A DNA stretch of 64,000 bases. Source: JAYRZB01 sp041916675. Its GTDB lineage: Bacteria > Pseudomonadota > Alphaproteobacteria > Rhizobiales > Devosiaceae. A program made the translations under genes and the position numbers. This document shows, piece by piece, positions 53,159 to 63,528 of the stretch. Under the pieces are notes generated by a model. The model had not been told where the DNA came from. It made no database searches and worked only from the letters and a program-made list of their open reading frames with translations. The stretch is taken from positions 127,765-191,764 of the forward strand of contig JAYRZB010000007.1 in assembly GCA_041916675.1 (NCBI GenBank), read 5' to 3'. Every line of letters begins with the position of its first letter. Within the stretch, counting starts at the first letter, position 1.

Positions 53159-53980
53159 GTGGTGCGCGACCGGTTTCGCGCCGCAGGCCTTGCAACCCCC
53201 GAGCTTGATGCCAAGCTTTTGGCCCAGGCCGCTTTTGGGCGCGATGCCATGGGCATGCTGGCGGACGAGAATGCGCCGGCCGATGCGGCCGCCCTGGCGG
53301 CGCTTGATGCGCTCGCCGCGCGGCGGCTGGCGGGCGAGCCGGTGGCGCGCATTCTGGGTGAACAGGAGTTTTATGGCCTCGACTTTGCCCTCGGGCCGGG
53401 CACGCTGGTGCCGCGGCCGGAAACCGAAATGCTGGTGGACGCCGCCATCGGGTTCTTGCGCGGTCGTAAGGGTACGCGATTGCTCGACCTGGGCACCGGG
53501 ACCGGCTGCATTGCCATTGCGGCGCTGGCCAACCTGCCCGATGCGGTGGGGGTGGCGGTTGACCTCAACCCGGAGGCGCTGAAGGTGGCCACGGCCAACC
53601 GGGCGCGGCACGGGCTCGAGGGGCGGCTGGCCCTGCGCGAAGGCAGCTGGTTTGAGCCGGTGGCGGGCGAGCGCTTCGATCTGATTGTGTCGAACCCGCC
53701 CTATATCGAAAGCGCGGCGATTGCCGACCTGATGGTGGAGGTGCGCGGCTTTGATCCGCATCTGGCGCTCGATGGGGGCGCTGATGGGCTCGGGCCCTAT
53801 CGGGTGATGGCGCAGGAGGGTTTGCGGCACCTGACGGAAGGCGGCATGCTGGCGCTTGAGATCGGGGCCGGGCAGGGGGTTGCGGTGAAAAACCTGCTGG
53901 TTGCGGCCGGTTTTGCCAATGTGCAAGTGGAAAACGATCTGGCCGGACTTGATCGGATGGTGATTGCTCACCATCCTTGA
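53159..53980 (+). CDS. prmC: Release-factor glutamine methyltransferase
   Basis: At least 273 residues. The SAM motif RLLDLGTGTGCIAIAALANLP and the catalytic NPPY at 179-182 identify PrmC, which N5-methylates the GGQ glutamine of RF1/RF2. The first available conventional start is GTG 53159, but the in-frame codons before it (CTG ATC CGG ATC GGG CAG GCC TGG CGC) encode IRIGQAWRV, which fits the expected N-terminal helix. A rare CTG start at 53132, overlapping the prfA stop, is therefore possible; no ATG exists. Confidence 0.93.
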   Translation: MVRDRFRAAGLATPELDAKLLAQAAFGRDAMGMLADENAPADAAALAALDALAARRLAGEPVARILGEQEFYGLDFALGPGTLVPRPETEMLVDAAIGFLRGRKGTRLLDLGTGTGCIAIAALANLPDAVGVAVDLNPEALKVATANRARHGLEGRLALREGSWFEPVAGERFDLIVSNPPYIESAAIADLMVEVRGFDPHLALDGGADGLGPYRVMAQEGLRHLTEGGMLALEIGAGQGVAVKNLLVAAGFANVQVENDLAGLDRMVIAHHP

Positions 53981-54297
53981 AAACAGCAGGGCGGAAGGGA
54001 TGGAGCATTTTCCGCTTGGAAAGCTGTGGCGAACACGGTAGTTTCCAGTTGCTGTTGGTGGCGCAATGAGCGCCCCAAAGACAGTCACCCGCTCATTTGC
54101 GATGCATTTTGGCAGCGCGGCACCGGCAAGGAACCGGCCCGTCTTGATGATGCAAAAGTGGCATGTCCGGCAGCTTGCGGGATGCGAGAAATTCCGATCC
54201 GGCCTCTAGCGGCGCTCTCAGGGGCCGCAGCGTCCGGCGGCACAGGCGGTGAAAGACCGCGCGTAAGAACCATTTTCCCAACGCTTGAAGCGATCAG
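53981..54297 (+). other. 317-base leader upstream of the DUF4167 gene
   Basis: No credible coding sequence on either strand. It contains two small hairpins: GCGGAA at 53991-53996 paired with TTCCGC at 54010-54015, just after prmC, and GCGGT-GAAAG-ACCGC at 54246-54260, 38 bases before the DUF4167 start. The length is unusual in this tightly packed genome and may represent a structured 5' leader. Confidence 0.45.
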
Positions 54298-55062
54298 ATG
54301 AGACCAGGACAGCAAAACCCGAATAACAAGAACCGGTCGCGCGGCCGGGGCAACAACAATAACAATAATGGCGGCCGCAAGCATCTGAACCCGCTGAGCC
54401 GGAACTTCGAGAGCAACGGCCCGGACGTGAAGGTGCGCGGCACCGCCGCCCATATCGCTGAAAAATACGTGCAGCTGGCGCGCGACGCGCAGGCCTCGGG
54501 CGACTCAGTGATGGCCGAGAACTATTTCCAGCATGCCGAGCATTATTTCCGCATTATCTCGGCGGCGCAGCCGCAGGGCATGATGCGGACGGACCAGTTT
54601 GGCCAGGACATGGAAGACGGGGACGAGGACGGCGAGGAAATCGTCGACGGCCTCGAACAGCATGCCCGCATTCCCGAAGAGGCCCAGCGCCAGGACCGCG
54701 AGCCGCGCCAGGATCGTGAACCCCGGCAGGACCGCGAACCCCGGGAAGACCGCCCGATGCGCGAAGACCGCCGTCCGCGCCGTGAGGACCGCCAGCCGCG
54801 CCTTGAGCGCCCGGCGTTTGTGGAAGCGGTGGCCGGTGAGGTACCGGCGGTGCCAGCCCCGGTGGAAGCCGAAGTTGCCCCTGCTCCTGATGCCGCCGCC
54901 GAAGTCGGTGAGGAGGGCGAAGCCCGCCGTCCGCGCCGTCCGCGCCGCCGCACCCGGCTGGCGCTGGAAGGCGAAGGTGATCCGGCCGGCGCCCCGCAGC
55001 CCGACCTCGGCGAACTGCCAGCCTTTATCACGGCGGGCGGCACGCCGACCGCGGCGGAGTAG
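54298..55062 (+). CDS. DUF4167 domain-containing protein
   Basis: A 254-residue protein. The N-terminal DUF4167 domain (about 1-95) has an asparagine-rich, arginine-rich opening (RGRGNNNNNNGGRKHLNPLSRNFESNGPDVKVRG) and AAHIAEKYVQLARDAQASGD...ENYFQHAEHYFR; the rest is low-complexity with about seven copies of a REPRQD-type repeat, then an acidic Ala/Pro stretch. Its composition and repeats suggest RNA or ribosome association, but the family is uncharacterised. Conserved between prmC and clpB in Hyphomicrobiales. Confidence 0.88.
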   Translation: MRPGQQNPNNKNRSRGRGNNNNNNGGRKHLNPLSRNFESNGPDVKVRGTAAHIAEKYVQLARDAQASGDSVMAENYFQHAEHYFRIISAAQPQGMMRTDQFGQDMEDGDEDGEEIVDGLEQHARIPEEAQRQDREPRQDREPRQDREPREDRPMREDRRPRREDRQPRLERPAFVEAVAGEVPAVPAPVEAEVAPAPDAAAEVGEEGEARRPRRPRRRTRLALEGEGDPAGAPQPDLGELPAFITAGGTPTAAE

Positions 55063-55091
55063 GGCCAGCGCCTAGCACCAAGAGAATCTGA

Positions 55092-55121
55092 GGCCGGGAG
55101 CGATCCCGGCCTTTTGTTTTT
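55092..55121 (+). terminator. Rho-independent terminator after the DUF4167 gene
   Basis: GGCCGGGA and TCCCGGCC form an 8-bp stem around GCGA, followed by TTTTGTTTTT. It separates the DUF4167 gene from clpB. Confidence 0.9.
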
Positions 55122-55256
55122 GCCAAGCGCACCTATATCGAAGGCAAGAGGGGCAGCGCCGCTGAGCGGGCGCCCCAAGGGCCGGTAGCAACCGGCATTT
55201 CGGCGACTGGTGCCGTGCCTTTCGGGCGGGCCAGCGTGCGGCAAAGGAGAGTTGGC

Positions 55257-57866
<2,610 letters not shown>

Positions 57867-57872
57867 TTGCTG

Positions 57873-57900
57873 GGGCGGGCCATGGGCCCGCCCTTTTCTC
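57873..57900 (+). terminator. Rho-independent terminator after clpB
   Basis: GGGCGGGCC and GGCCCGCCC form a 9-bp stem with an ATG loop, followed by TTTTCTC, starting 7 bases after the clpB stop codon. Confidence 0.85.
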
Positions 57901-57924
57901 ATGCCAGCGGCCGCGTTAAGGGGA

Positions 57925-57953
57925 TTGCCAGAAGATTTTGGCTGCGCTAACTT
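57925..57953 (+). promoter_or_regulatory. Sigma-70-type promoter before the DUF6157 gene
   Basis: TTGCCA (57925-57930), a 17-base spacer and TAACTT (57948-57953) form a good housekeeping promoter. The LexA box begins two bases after the -10 element and would cover the transcription start. Confidence 0.65.
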
Positions 57954-57954
57954 A

Positions 57955-57969
57955 GAACAAATAGAGAAC
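57955..57969 (+). promoter_or_regulatory. LexA box (alphaproteobacterial type, GAAC-N7-GAAC)
   Basis: GAAC at 57955-57958 and GAAC at 57966-57969 are separated by exactly seven bases (AAATAGA), the reverse-complement form of GTTC-N7-GTTC. It lies immediately downstream of a -10 element and seven bases before the start codon, so it should block both promoter and ribosome-site region. Confidence 0.75.
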
Positions 57970-57975
57970 AAAATC

Positions 57976-58389
57976 ATGAAGACGCACACGACCAACTATT
58001 TCAACACCCTGATCGAAATTGCCCCGGATTGTCCGGTGGCTGAAGGCAGCGTGCCGCCCAAGCCGGGCACGGTGGCGGCCATGCAGTATGAAAAGCTGAT
58101 GGCGGCGCCCTATACGCGCACCAGCGATGACCTGATCTTTGAAGTGTTCGCCGAGCGCAGCGGCATCGACAAGGCCGAGTGGCCCGCGGCGCGGGCCGCG
58201 TTCTTTTCCAAGGGCCAGCCCTGCCTGCGCAGTTCGCCGCTGGTCAAGACCTATGGCTGGGGCGTGCATCACGATGCCGAGGGACGGGTGGCGCTCTTTG
58301 GGGCGGAGACGGCGCAATATCACGACATGATCGAAAACGAGGCCATCGCCAAGACCCCGGGCATGCGCTCGGCCCGGGCGGGCAAATAG
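57976..58389 (+). CDS. DUF6157 family protein, predicted SOS-regulated
   Basis: A 137-residue soluble protein. It opens MKTHTTNYFNTLIEIAPDCPVAEGSVPP and contains AAMQYEKLMAAPYTRTSDDLIFEV, FFSKGQPCLRSSPLVKTYGWGVHHD and MRSARAGK at the end, the pattern I associate with DUF6157. Function unknown. The start ATG 57976 lies just behind the LexA box; the purine stretch in the box's second half is its only ribosome-site candidate. A VOC gene follows 12 bases later in the same unit. Confidence 0.8.
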   Translation: MKTHTTNYFNTLIEIAPDCPVAEGSVPPKPGTVAAMQYEKLMAAPYTRTSDDLIFEVFAERSGIDKAEWPAARAAFFSKGQPCLRSSPLVKTYGWGVHHDAEGRVALFGAETAQYHDMIENEAIAKTPGMRSARAGK

Positions 58390-58401
58390 CAGGAGCAGGC
58401 T

Positions 58402-58749
58402 TTGGGCCAGACCTACCAGATCGACTATCTCGAGTTTCCCTCGGCCAACGGGGCGGCGAGCAAGAGCTTTTTCGAAGAGGCTTTTGGCTGGCGCTTTACC
58501 GCTTATGGCCCGCTCTATACGGGGATCGACGATGCCGGAATCGCTGCCGGCATTGACGCCGATGCCGGGCGCAGCGGTGCGCCGCTGGCCATTGTGCGGA
58601 CCAATGATCTGGTGGAGGCCGAACGCAGGGTGCTGGCGGCCGGTGGTGCGATCACCCGTCCCGCGTTTGATTTCCCCGGCGGGCGACGCTTCCATTTCCG
58701 CGAGCCGGGCGGCAATGAAATGGCGGTCTGGGTGGAGGTGAAGGGGTAA
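58402..58749 (+). CDS. VOC-family protein, in the DUF6157 operon
   Basis: A 115-residue vicinal-oxygen-chelate protein: YLEFPSANGAASKSFFEEAFGWRFTAYGPLY, then LVEAERRVLAAGGAITRPAFDFPGGRRFHFREPGGNEMAVWVEV, the glyoxalase/bleomycin-resistance pattern with Phe-His and Glu metal-side positions (RFHFREPGGNEMAVW). Many such proteins bind or modify small molecules. TTG start 58402 with AGGAG upstream. Close spacing to the DUF6157 gene implies the same SOS-type control. Confidence 0.85.
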   Translation: MGQTYQIDYLEFPSANGAASKSFFEEAFGWRFTAYGPLYTGIDDAGIAAGIDADAGRSGAPLAIVRTNDLVEAERRVLAAGGAITRPAFDFPGGRRFHFREPGGNEMAVWVEVKG

Positions 58750-58837
58750 GCGCGATGGTAGCAAAACCGGCTTTGCGGCGGAGAAGATAGCCGCGGTGGG
58801 GGGCCTGGGGTTCAGTGTGCGAAGGAAGTGCCTAACT

Positions 58838-58888
58838 CACCCCCACCTTGATCCTCCCCCTGCCAGGGGGAAGATCAAGGTGGGGGTG
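58838..58888. repeat. Intergenic palindromic (REP-like) element
   Basis: A 16-bp arm reading from CACCCCCACC to TTGATC at 58838-58853 pairs perfectly with 58873-58888, and an inner TCCCCC/GGGGGA stem extends it. The complete dyad is about 51 bases with a TGCCA loop. Such C/G-block palindromes with CTCCCCCT...AGGGGGAG cores are frequent dispersed elements in Hyphomicrobiales. Only one copy is in this window. Confidence 0.75.
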
Positions 58889-58975
58889 CGGCGCGCTCCA
58901 ATTAAACAGTCCCCCGCAAGAGGGAGGGAGACACGCAGGTGGCGCGGGGCTGGGATGCCCGATAGGATTGAGGCT

Positions 58976-60496
58976 ATGAGCATCGCACCAACAGAATCAG
59001 CGCCGTTCTGCCCACCCGATCGCCGCAAGTATGTGCTGGCGGCAACGATCCTGGCATCCTCGATGGCGTTCATCGATGGGTCGGTGATGTCGATCGCAAC
59101 CCCGGCGATCCGGGCCGACCTGGGGGCGAGCCTTGCCGAGGCGCAGTGGGTTTCGAACGGCTATATGCTGTTCCTGGCCTCGCTGATCCTGATCGGCGGG
59201 GCGGCGGGTGACCGGTTCGGCCTGCGGCGGGTATTTACCATCGGCATTGGCCTGTTTGTCATCGCTTCGCTGATCTGCGCGGTGGCACCAAACCCGTTGC
59301 TGCTGATTCTGGCGCGCGGGCTGCAGGGGATCGCAGCGGCTTTCATGGTGCCGGGGAGCCTGGCCCTGATCGCCAGGGCCTACCCCAAGGACGAGCGCGG
59401 CAGGGCCATCGGCACCTGGGCGGCGGCGTCGTCGCTGACAACGATTCTCGGCCCCGTTATCGGCGGGTTCGTGCTGGGTGCGCTCGGGGACTGGAGCTGG
59501 CGGCTGGTCTTTGCCATCAACCTGCCGCTGGGGCTGGCCGCCTTATGGCTGCTGCTGGCCCGGGTGCCCGCCGATGTGCCTGAAGGCGGGCGGCGGCTCG
59601 ATGTGGTGGGTGGGCTGCTGGCGACGGCGGGGCTATTATGCGTCACCCTGGCCCTGAGCGGCGAGGGGGCCGGGCAGCCCGATCTGACGTTCCTGATCAT
59701 GCTGATGACCTGTGGTGTTGCGCTGCTGGCCGGGTTCCTCTTCTGGGAAGAGCGGACGCCGGACCCGATGATGCCGCTGTCCCTGTTTGCGGCCCGCGGA
59801 TTTTCGGGGGCCAATGGGCTGACATTTGCGCTCTATTTTGCGCTGGCGGCCATCTCGTTCTACCTGCCGATGACCGCGATTGCCGGTTGGGGCGCTCACC
59901 CGGCGGAAGTGGCGGTGAGCTTTTTGCCCATCGGGATCGCTTTGACCTTGCTCTCCGCATGGGCGGGGCGACTGGCGGACCGGCATGGGCCGGGGCCGCT
60001 GATCGCAGCCGGGTCAGTGCTGGTGGCAATTGGCTTTGCCGGGCTGGCGCTGCTGACACCGCTGCAATCGATCTGGCTTGGGGTCTTGCCGCCGATGACG
60101 GTGATGGGGATCGGCATGGGGCTGGTGGTGTCGCCGCTCTCAACCGCGGTGATGACCGCGGTCAGCGACGGGCAGACCGGCATTGCCTCGTCAATCAACA
60201 ACGCGGTGGCGCGGGCGGCGGGCCTGTTGGCGGTGGCGCTGATGGGCGGGGTGGCCTCGCTGGTGTTCCAGACCGGCGTCGCTGATACCGGTGCAGCCGG
60301 ACTAAGCTTCGGGCAGGTGCCGGCGGCCGATCAGCTGGGCGCCGAGAGCGAAGCGGCCCGGGTGGGAGCGACCAATGCTGCCTTTATCACCATTGCGGTG
60401 ATCACATCGGGCCTGGCGCTGGTTTCGGCGGTGATTGCCTGGACAACGCTTGAGCGCCGGACACGTCCGGATCGGAACAGGGCGGGGTCGGCCTAG
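58976..60496 (+). CDS. MFS transporter, DHA2-type drug exporter
   Basis: A 506-residue major-facilitator protein with 14 predicted helices. MAFIDGSVMSIATPAIRADLGASLAEAQWVSNGYMLFLASLILIGGAAGDRFGLRRVF covers helices 1-3 with the loop 2-3 motif GDRFGLRR; AFMVPGSLALIARAYP is motif C-like. Typical of proton-driven multidrug exporters. ATG 58976 has AGGA nine bases upstream; ATG 58955 is an alternative. Convergent with the M23 gene, overlap 4 bases. Confidence 0.9.
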   Translation: MSIAPTESAPFCPPDRRKYVLAATILASSMAFIDGSVMSIATPAIRADLGASLAEAQWVSNGYMLFLASLILIGGAAGDRFGLRRVFTIGIGLFVIASLICAVAPNPLLLILARGLQGIAAAFMVPGSLALIARAYPKDERGRAIGTWAAASSLTTILGPVIGGFVLGALGDWSWRLVFAINLPLGLAALWLLLARVPADVPEGGRRLDVVGGLLATAGLLCVTLALSGEGAGQPDLTFLIMLMTCGVALLAGFLFWEERTPDPMMPLSLFAARGFSGANGLTFALYFALAAISFYLPMTAIAGWGAHPAEVAVSFLPIGIALTLLSAWAGRLADRHGPGPLIAAGSVLVAIGFAGLALLTPLQSIWLGVLPPMTVMGIGMGLVVSPLSTAVMTAVSDGQTGIASSINNAVARAAGLLAVALMGGVASLVFQTGVADTGAAGLSFGQVPAADQLGAESEAARVGATNAAFITIAVITSGLALVSAVIAWTTLERRTRPDRNRAGSA

Positions 60497-62463
60497 TTCG
60501 AGGCCACCGAGATCGGAGCCGCGTCGCGCTTCATCAATTCGCGGATCTGGGTGACGGTCTGGGCAAAGCGCTGCTCGTACTGGGCGGGCAGGGACTTATC
60601 GCGCGGCAGCTTGACGCTGAGCGGGTCAACGAAATTGCCGTTGATCTTGATCTCGAAATGCAGGTGCGGCCCAGTGGAATAGCCGGTCGAACCGACATAG
60701 CCGATGATCTGGCCCTGGCGCACGCGGGCCCCCGGCTTGGAAATGTCGGCAATCCGGCTCATGTGGCCATAGCCGGTTTCAAAGCCGTTGACGTGACGGA
60801 TGAGCACGTACTTGCCGTAGCCCGAGGACCAGCCGGATTTCTCGATAACTCCATCGCCGGAGGCATAGATCGGGGTGCCGGTCTTGGCGGCCAGATCGAC
60901 GCCGGTATGGAGTTTGCGGGATTTGAAGATGGGATGGATGCGATAGCCGAAGCGTGAGCGCAGCGTGCCGCCGCCCTGCAGCGGTCGGCGGGTGAGGAAG
61001 CGCTTGCCGGTCTCACCATCGGGATCGAAGAAATCGACCGTGCCGTCATCGGCGCGGAAACGGAACAGTTCCTTGAGCGAGGAGCCCAGGTTCAGCCCCA
61101 CATAGAGCAGCTCCTGCTTGCCCTCGGGGTCGGCGGCGGTCTGCAGGATTTCGATGGAATCCCCCGCCGTGATCTTTTTTGTCAGGTCGAGGTCATAGGC
61201 GAACATGCCCACGATGCGCTGGATGGTGGCATCGGGCACGTCGTGCTTGCGGCCGGTTTCCCAGATGGCGCGGTAGATGGTGGGCAGGTTGGCGACGTTG
61301 ACTTCTTCGGTGTCTTCCTCGGGGAAAGGCTTGTCGGGCGGAGCCAGGCCCAGAACATAAGTCCCGGTATCGGTCAGGGCCACGGTTGCCGCGTGCTTGT
61401 CGGTGTTGGAGGCCTGGTCGTGCATGTAAAGGCTGAGCCGGTATGGAATCAGGCTGTCGAGCGTGCGCGAAGGGCCGAACAGGATGCGAACGCGCGCGCC
61501 GCGTGGCAGGCTCTCGGCGGGATAGACGTTCTCAAGCGTATCGCGGATCAGTTCGACCTGCTGCTCGGTAAAGCCGTTTTTCTGCAGGAACTCGGCAAAG
61601 TTGACCTCTTTGGGAATGGTCAGCATGCGCTCGCTGCGGCCGAGCCCGGCTTCGTCGGCGGTTGTGGTCTTGGGGACGGCGGTGACATTCTCGGCAATCC
61701 CCGAGATCACCGAGCCGCCATCGACCGCACCCAGATCGCGCAGGGAACCATCGGGCGAGGCATAGGCGAGCATGGCGGTGGCGCCTTCCTGCTCGGTATA
61801 GGCGCCCTCAACCGTTGTGCGCACAAAGTCGGCGGCAATCTGATCGGAGATGGCGCGCGGCGGCACCAGCGACATGGGCATGGACGCCAGCTTAACCGCG
61901 ACCTCGCCTTCGACATCGGCGGCATAGATATCGGTATTGACGGCGCTCGCTGCGTCATCGGACTGGCTGGGCTGGCCGGCGCTGATCATGGCCACCGGAT
62001 CATAGGCCGGTACATCATCGGACAGGGAGGTGGCGGCGGTGGCCAGCGTTGCCTTGAGGCGCGAGAACGGCTGCTTGCGGATGATATCGCGGCCATCGAC
62101 GGTTTCGCGGATCGAGGCTTCAACGATCTCGAGCTCGGAGCGGGTACGGGCCACCGGCTTGGGCCGGTCCGACTTGATCACTTCATTGGCGGTGACGGCA
62201 TTGGACGGAGCGGTGACGATCTGGAGCGCTTCATAAGCGGTCGAGAACGTATCCTGTCCCTGAAACGAGACATAAAGAGCAGCGCCCATCAACAGAACGC
62301 TGGTCAGGCCGGTCAGAACCGTGCCGGTCAGCCAGGCAAAGGAAAGTTCGCGCCCATGCGGAATCTCGCCGTCGGTCGATTGCACCGTCAGGGCCGGGCC
62401 ATCTTCATAGCCACTGGCCTTCAGCAGCGCGGCATGGCGATTTCTTTGCGTGGCAGCGTTCAA
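60493..62463 (-). CDS. M23-family metallopeptidase with N-terminal membrane anchor
   Basis: A 656-residue envelope protein. One membrane helix lies at about 45-70 (AWLTGTVLTGLTSVLLMGAALYVSF), then a long extracytoplasmic region, an OapA/LysM-like segment near 400, and a C-terminal peptidase M23 domain with HTGVDLA (HxxxD) and GPHLHFEIK (HxH), the zinc ligands. It should cut peptidoglycan cross-links, or act as a regulator of such hydrolases. All three metal-site motifs are intact, so an active enzyme is likely. It lies upstream of the rRNA operon on the opposite strand. Confidence 0.9.
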   Translation of the reverse strand: MNAATQRNRHAALLKASGYEDGPALTVQSTDGEIPHGRELSFAWLTGTVLTGLTSVLLMGAALYVSFQGQDTFSTAYEALQIVTAPSNAVTANEVIKSDRPKPVARTRSELEIVEASIRETVDGRDIIRKQPFSRLKATLATAATSLSDDVPAYDPVAMISAGQPSQSDDAASAVNTDIYAADVEGEVAVKLASMPMSLVPPRAISDQIAADFVRTTVEGAYTEQEGATAMLAYASPDGSLRDLGAVDGGSVISGIAENVTAVPKTTTADEAGLGRSERMLTIPKEVNFAEFLQKNGFTEQQVELIRDTLENVYPAESLPRGARVRILFGPSRTLDSLIPYRLSLYMHDQASNTDKHAATVALTDTGTYVLGLAPPDKPFPEEDTEEVNVANLPTIYRAIWETGRKHDVPDATIQRIVGMFAYDLDLTKKITAGDSIEILQTAADPEGKQELLYVGLNLGSSLKELFRFRADDGTVDFFDPDGETGKRFLTRRPLQGGGTLRSRFGYRIHPIFKSRKLHTGVDLAAKTGTPIYASGDGVIEKSGWSSGYGKYVLIRHVNGFETGYGHMSRIADISKPGARVRQGQIIGYVGSTGYSTGPHLHFEIKINGNFVDPLSVKLPRDKSLPAQYEQRFAQTVTQIRELMKRDAAPISVASN

Positions 62464-62968
62464 CGCCGTTTCCTAGCAGATGGTCTCTGAAGTCCGTTCC
62501 AACGCGCCCACACAACGCCGGGCTGCAAAGGGATGACGCCCAGGCCCCATCCTGTCAACCCAAGGCGCCCTCTGATCGGCTGCGAATGCGGCAAAACTAG
62601 GCCACGGGTAGTTGAGGCGGCATCTCTCACGTGCGCGCGAGCGCGGTTCCGTATCATCATGATCGAATGCTGAGGCTTTCGTCCATGAGTCCGGGAACCT
62701 CCTGCAAACGATCAAGAGCAGGCCAACACCCGGGGGGCAGGGACAGAAAGAGTGGGCAAAGCCCATAACGATGACCGGAGCGGCAACCCGATTCCGGCAC
62801 GTGAATGAGCAAAATGCCCATGAGATCACCGGGATCGGGCGAGCGAGACGATGTGGATAACTCTCGTCGAAGCTCAATTATCTAAGTAAGATCAATATGT
62901 TACCGGGTGAACAAGTGGTTACGCCGGGGTATTTTCAGCAAAAATGTCGGTTTTGTCATTTTAGGCCG
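62464..62968. other. Gene-free interval upstream of the rRNA promoters
   Basis: The stretch holds no coding sequence I can support on either strand; an open frame on the minus strand (62473-62877) has a rRNA-region-unlike, cysteine/arginine-rich composition without a ribosome-binding site and looks fortuitous. The last 100 bases become AT-rich, as expected for an upstream-element zone of an rRNA promoter. It also contains the promoter of the divergent M23 gene. Confidence 0.5.
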
Positions 62969-62997
62969 TTGACACCCAAAAGGGGTCCCCCTATAAC
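62969..62997 (+). promoter_or_regulatory. rRNA operon promoter P1
   Basis: TTGACA (62969-62974), a 17-base spacer and TATAAC (62992-62997). AT-rich sequence lies just upstream (62900-62960), as an UP element would. It is 532 bases before the 16S 5' end. Confidence 0.85.
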
Positions 62998-63122
62998 CCG
63001 CCCATCGCTGAGGCAGCGGCGCGGCAACGCGGCGACGACCGAAGCAAACCACTGAGAAACAAAAGAAATTTCGCTTCTCAGGTTTTCAAAGTTCGAGAGT
63101 TTCGAAAGTTGAAAATAGGGTG

Positions 63123-63151
63123 TTGACAGACGAAAACGTCTCGAATACAAC
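63123..63151 (+). promoter_or_regulatory. rRNA operon promoter P2
   Basis: TTGACA (63123-63128), a 17-base spacer and TACAAC (63146-63151), again preceded by an A/T-rich stretch with TTTCAAAG- and TTTCGAAAG-type phased tracts (63084-63115). Together with P1 it gives the tandem promoter arrangement of rRNA operons. Confidence 0.85.
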
Positions 63152-63306
63152 CCGCAACGTTGACGACGTCGAGCGGCACTCGCTCCCACTGTTCAACGTA
63201 ATCTGAAAGGGCAGAACTGCTGCCGGGCAACCGGAACAAAGTTCTGTTCGCTAAAATTCGGAAGCTCGGCTTCCACCGACGTTGCGGTCCGCGAGGGCAC
63301 AGGGTC

Positions 63307-63318
63307 AGCTCTTTGACA
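63307..63318 (+). promoter_or_regulatory. boxA-like antitermination element
   Basis: AGCTCTTTGACA resembles the boxA element TGCTCTTTAACA, used by the Nus complex to prevent premature termination of rRNA transcripts. Its position in the leader between P2 and 16S fits. Confidence 0.6.
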
Positions 63319-63528
63319 GTGTGAAGATGGAAGAAAGAGAAACGTGGACGGCGAGGTTCTTGCGAACCGAAAGCCGGATGCAAATCCGGTGAGTAAGTTA
63401 AGCGACTTCGGCGGTGCACGTTTCTAAGAGGTACACTACCAAATTGCTCAGAGCTTGCTCTGGGTTTGATTAGGTGTGTGTCCTCGTCAATCAAGTAAAC
63501 GTGCATGCGTCGACAAAAGTCAGATTTC

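Noticed and set aside
49500..53195. A 1231-codon open frame on the minus strand opposite lysC, ptsP and prfA
   Set aside because: It is the antisense shadow of three confidently identified genes. High GC and strong third-position bias keep stop codons away; its product is rich in His, Arg, Gly and Gln without any domain.
55122..55256. Possible heat-shock (RpoH) promoter before clpB, with CCTATAT near 55131
   Set aside because: A -10-like CCTATAT is present but the expected CTTGAA-type -35 at the proper distance is not, so the call is not supported.
62473..62877. A 134-codon open frame before the rRNA operon
   Set aside because: Composition and lack of any family features or ribosome-binding site suggest chance; the region is better explained as promoter-proximal noncoding DNA.
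63232..63252. GAAC and GTTC clusters in the rRNA leader
   Set aside because: Spacing and orientation do not match GTTC-N7-GTTC; they belong to the leader's own structure.
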